A DNA stretch of 6,293 nt. Source: Verrucomicrobiota bacterium. Its GTDB lineage: Bacteria > Verrucomicrobiota > Verrucomicrobiia > Opitutales > Opitutaceae. The stretch lies in contig JAURJO010000194.1 in the NCBI GenBank assembly GCA_030832235.1, positions 1 to 6,293 on the forward strand. Direction: 5' to 3'. How positions within the stretch are numbered: position 1 is the stretch's first letter; every line of letters starts with the position of its first letter. The translations under genes were made by a program, and so were the position numbers. Shown piece after piece: positions 6,001 through 6,293 of the stretch. The notes beneath the pieces were generated by a model. It saw only the letters and a list, made by a program, of their open reading frames with translations, searched no databases and was not told the origin of the DNA.

Positions 6001-6293
6001 GTGACCTTCGTGTTGTTGCGGCGCCTCACCTTGCTCGCCTTGCTGGCGGGCCTCTTCGCCGGCTGCTCCGCGGTGAACAGTCGGCAGGTGGTCGATCTGG
6101 ACCGCTTCCAGCGTTTCTACGTCGAGCGCCGGCTCAACGAGAACAACCACCTCGACGACCTCATCGCCGCCGAGCTCCGCGGCCGCGGCAAGACGGCGGC
6201 GTCCGGCCCGCGGACCATGATGCCCGAGGACACGCAGGTGATCGCGACCTACGACGCGCGCTGGAACTGGGATTTCAAAACCTACCTGATCGA
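6001..6293 (+). CDS. Small predicted lipoprotein, N-terminal part (3' end outside window)
   Basis: An open frame runs from GTG 6001 to the right edge without a stop, giving 97 residues. The start resembles a lipoprotein signal peptide: MTFVLLRR, then the hydrophobic run LTLLALLAGLFAG, and Cys22 as lipidation site (LFAGC; Phe at -3 is unusual but tolerated). The mature part reads VVDLDRFQRFYVERRLNENN, then HLDDLIAAELRGRG, GPRTMMPEDTQVIATYDARW and NWDFKTYLI. From memory this resembles small DUF4136-like lipoproteins common in Verrucomicrobiota, which share the pattern of an aromatic-rich strand, a short helix, GP.TMMPEDTQ and W.WDF. Function is unknown; a membrane-anchored periplasmic location is inferred. 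It lies 62 nt after xylA. That gap shows a tandem CGCGCGAC pair but no convincing terminator, so read-through from xylA is possible. No Shine-Dalgarno is visible; a GTG at 6010 is an alternative start. GC-rich coding bias supports a real gene. Confidence 0.75.
   Translation, partial: MTFVLLRRLTLLALLAGLFAGCSAVNSRQVVDLDRFQRFYVERRLNENNHLDDLIAAELRGRGKTAASGPRTMMPEDTQVIATYDARWNWDFKTYLI

Overview
The window is GC-rich chromosomal DNA (about 65-70% G+C in most genes) with short intergenic gaps. Gene content and style point to a Verrucomicrobiota bacterium, most likely of the Opitutaceae type. The clues are a carbohydrate regulator that fuses a LacI-like sensor to an AraC-type DNA-binding domain and lies divergent to a xylose isomerase gene, a tricorn-like S41 peptidase, and a small lipoprotein of a style I associate with that phylum. 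This placement is inference from protein style, not from a marker gene.

Layout, left to right. (1) Nt 1-1135, plus strand: the C-terminal part of a tricorn-like S41 serine peptidase that runs in from the left edge. (2) Nt 1143-1667, plus: a HugZ/pyridoxamine-phosphate-oxidase-like split-barrel flavin protein, only 7 nt downstream and probably co-transcribed. (3) Nt 1668-1771: an AT-richer leader (45% G+C over 1681-1740) carrying a 31-nt interrupted palindrome whose right arm contains the ribosome binding site of the next gene. (4) Nt 1772-3001, plus: a stand-alone AAA/DUF4143 ATPase with a C-terminal PD-(D/E)XK-like nuclease motif. Its composition differs from the surroundings, so it looks like an accessory or transferred gene. 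(5) Nt 3002-3196: a convergent gap with no confident gene. (6) Nt 4363-3197, minus: XylR, the xylose-responsive activator. (7) Nt 4364-4603: the divergent xylR-xylA control region, with an 85% AT block beside xylA. (8) Nt 4604-5938, plus: XylA, xylose isomerase, with every catalytic and metal-binding residue present. (9) Nt 6001-6293, plus: the first 97 codons of a small lipoprotein that runs off the right edge.

The xylR/xylA pair forms a regulatory unit: XylR presumably senses D-xylose and switches on xylA, which converts xylose to xylulose. No xylulokinase or xylose transporter lies within the window. The S41 peptidase and HugZ-like protein form a separate short cluster with no evident link to xylose. 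The ATPase stands alone. The most unusual signal is the palindrome that includes the ATPase ribosome binding site, which suggests control by RNA folding or by a dimeric repressor. I found no RNA gene, CRISPR array, insertion sequence or convincing intrinsic terminator.
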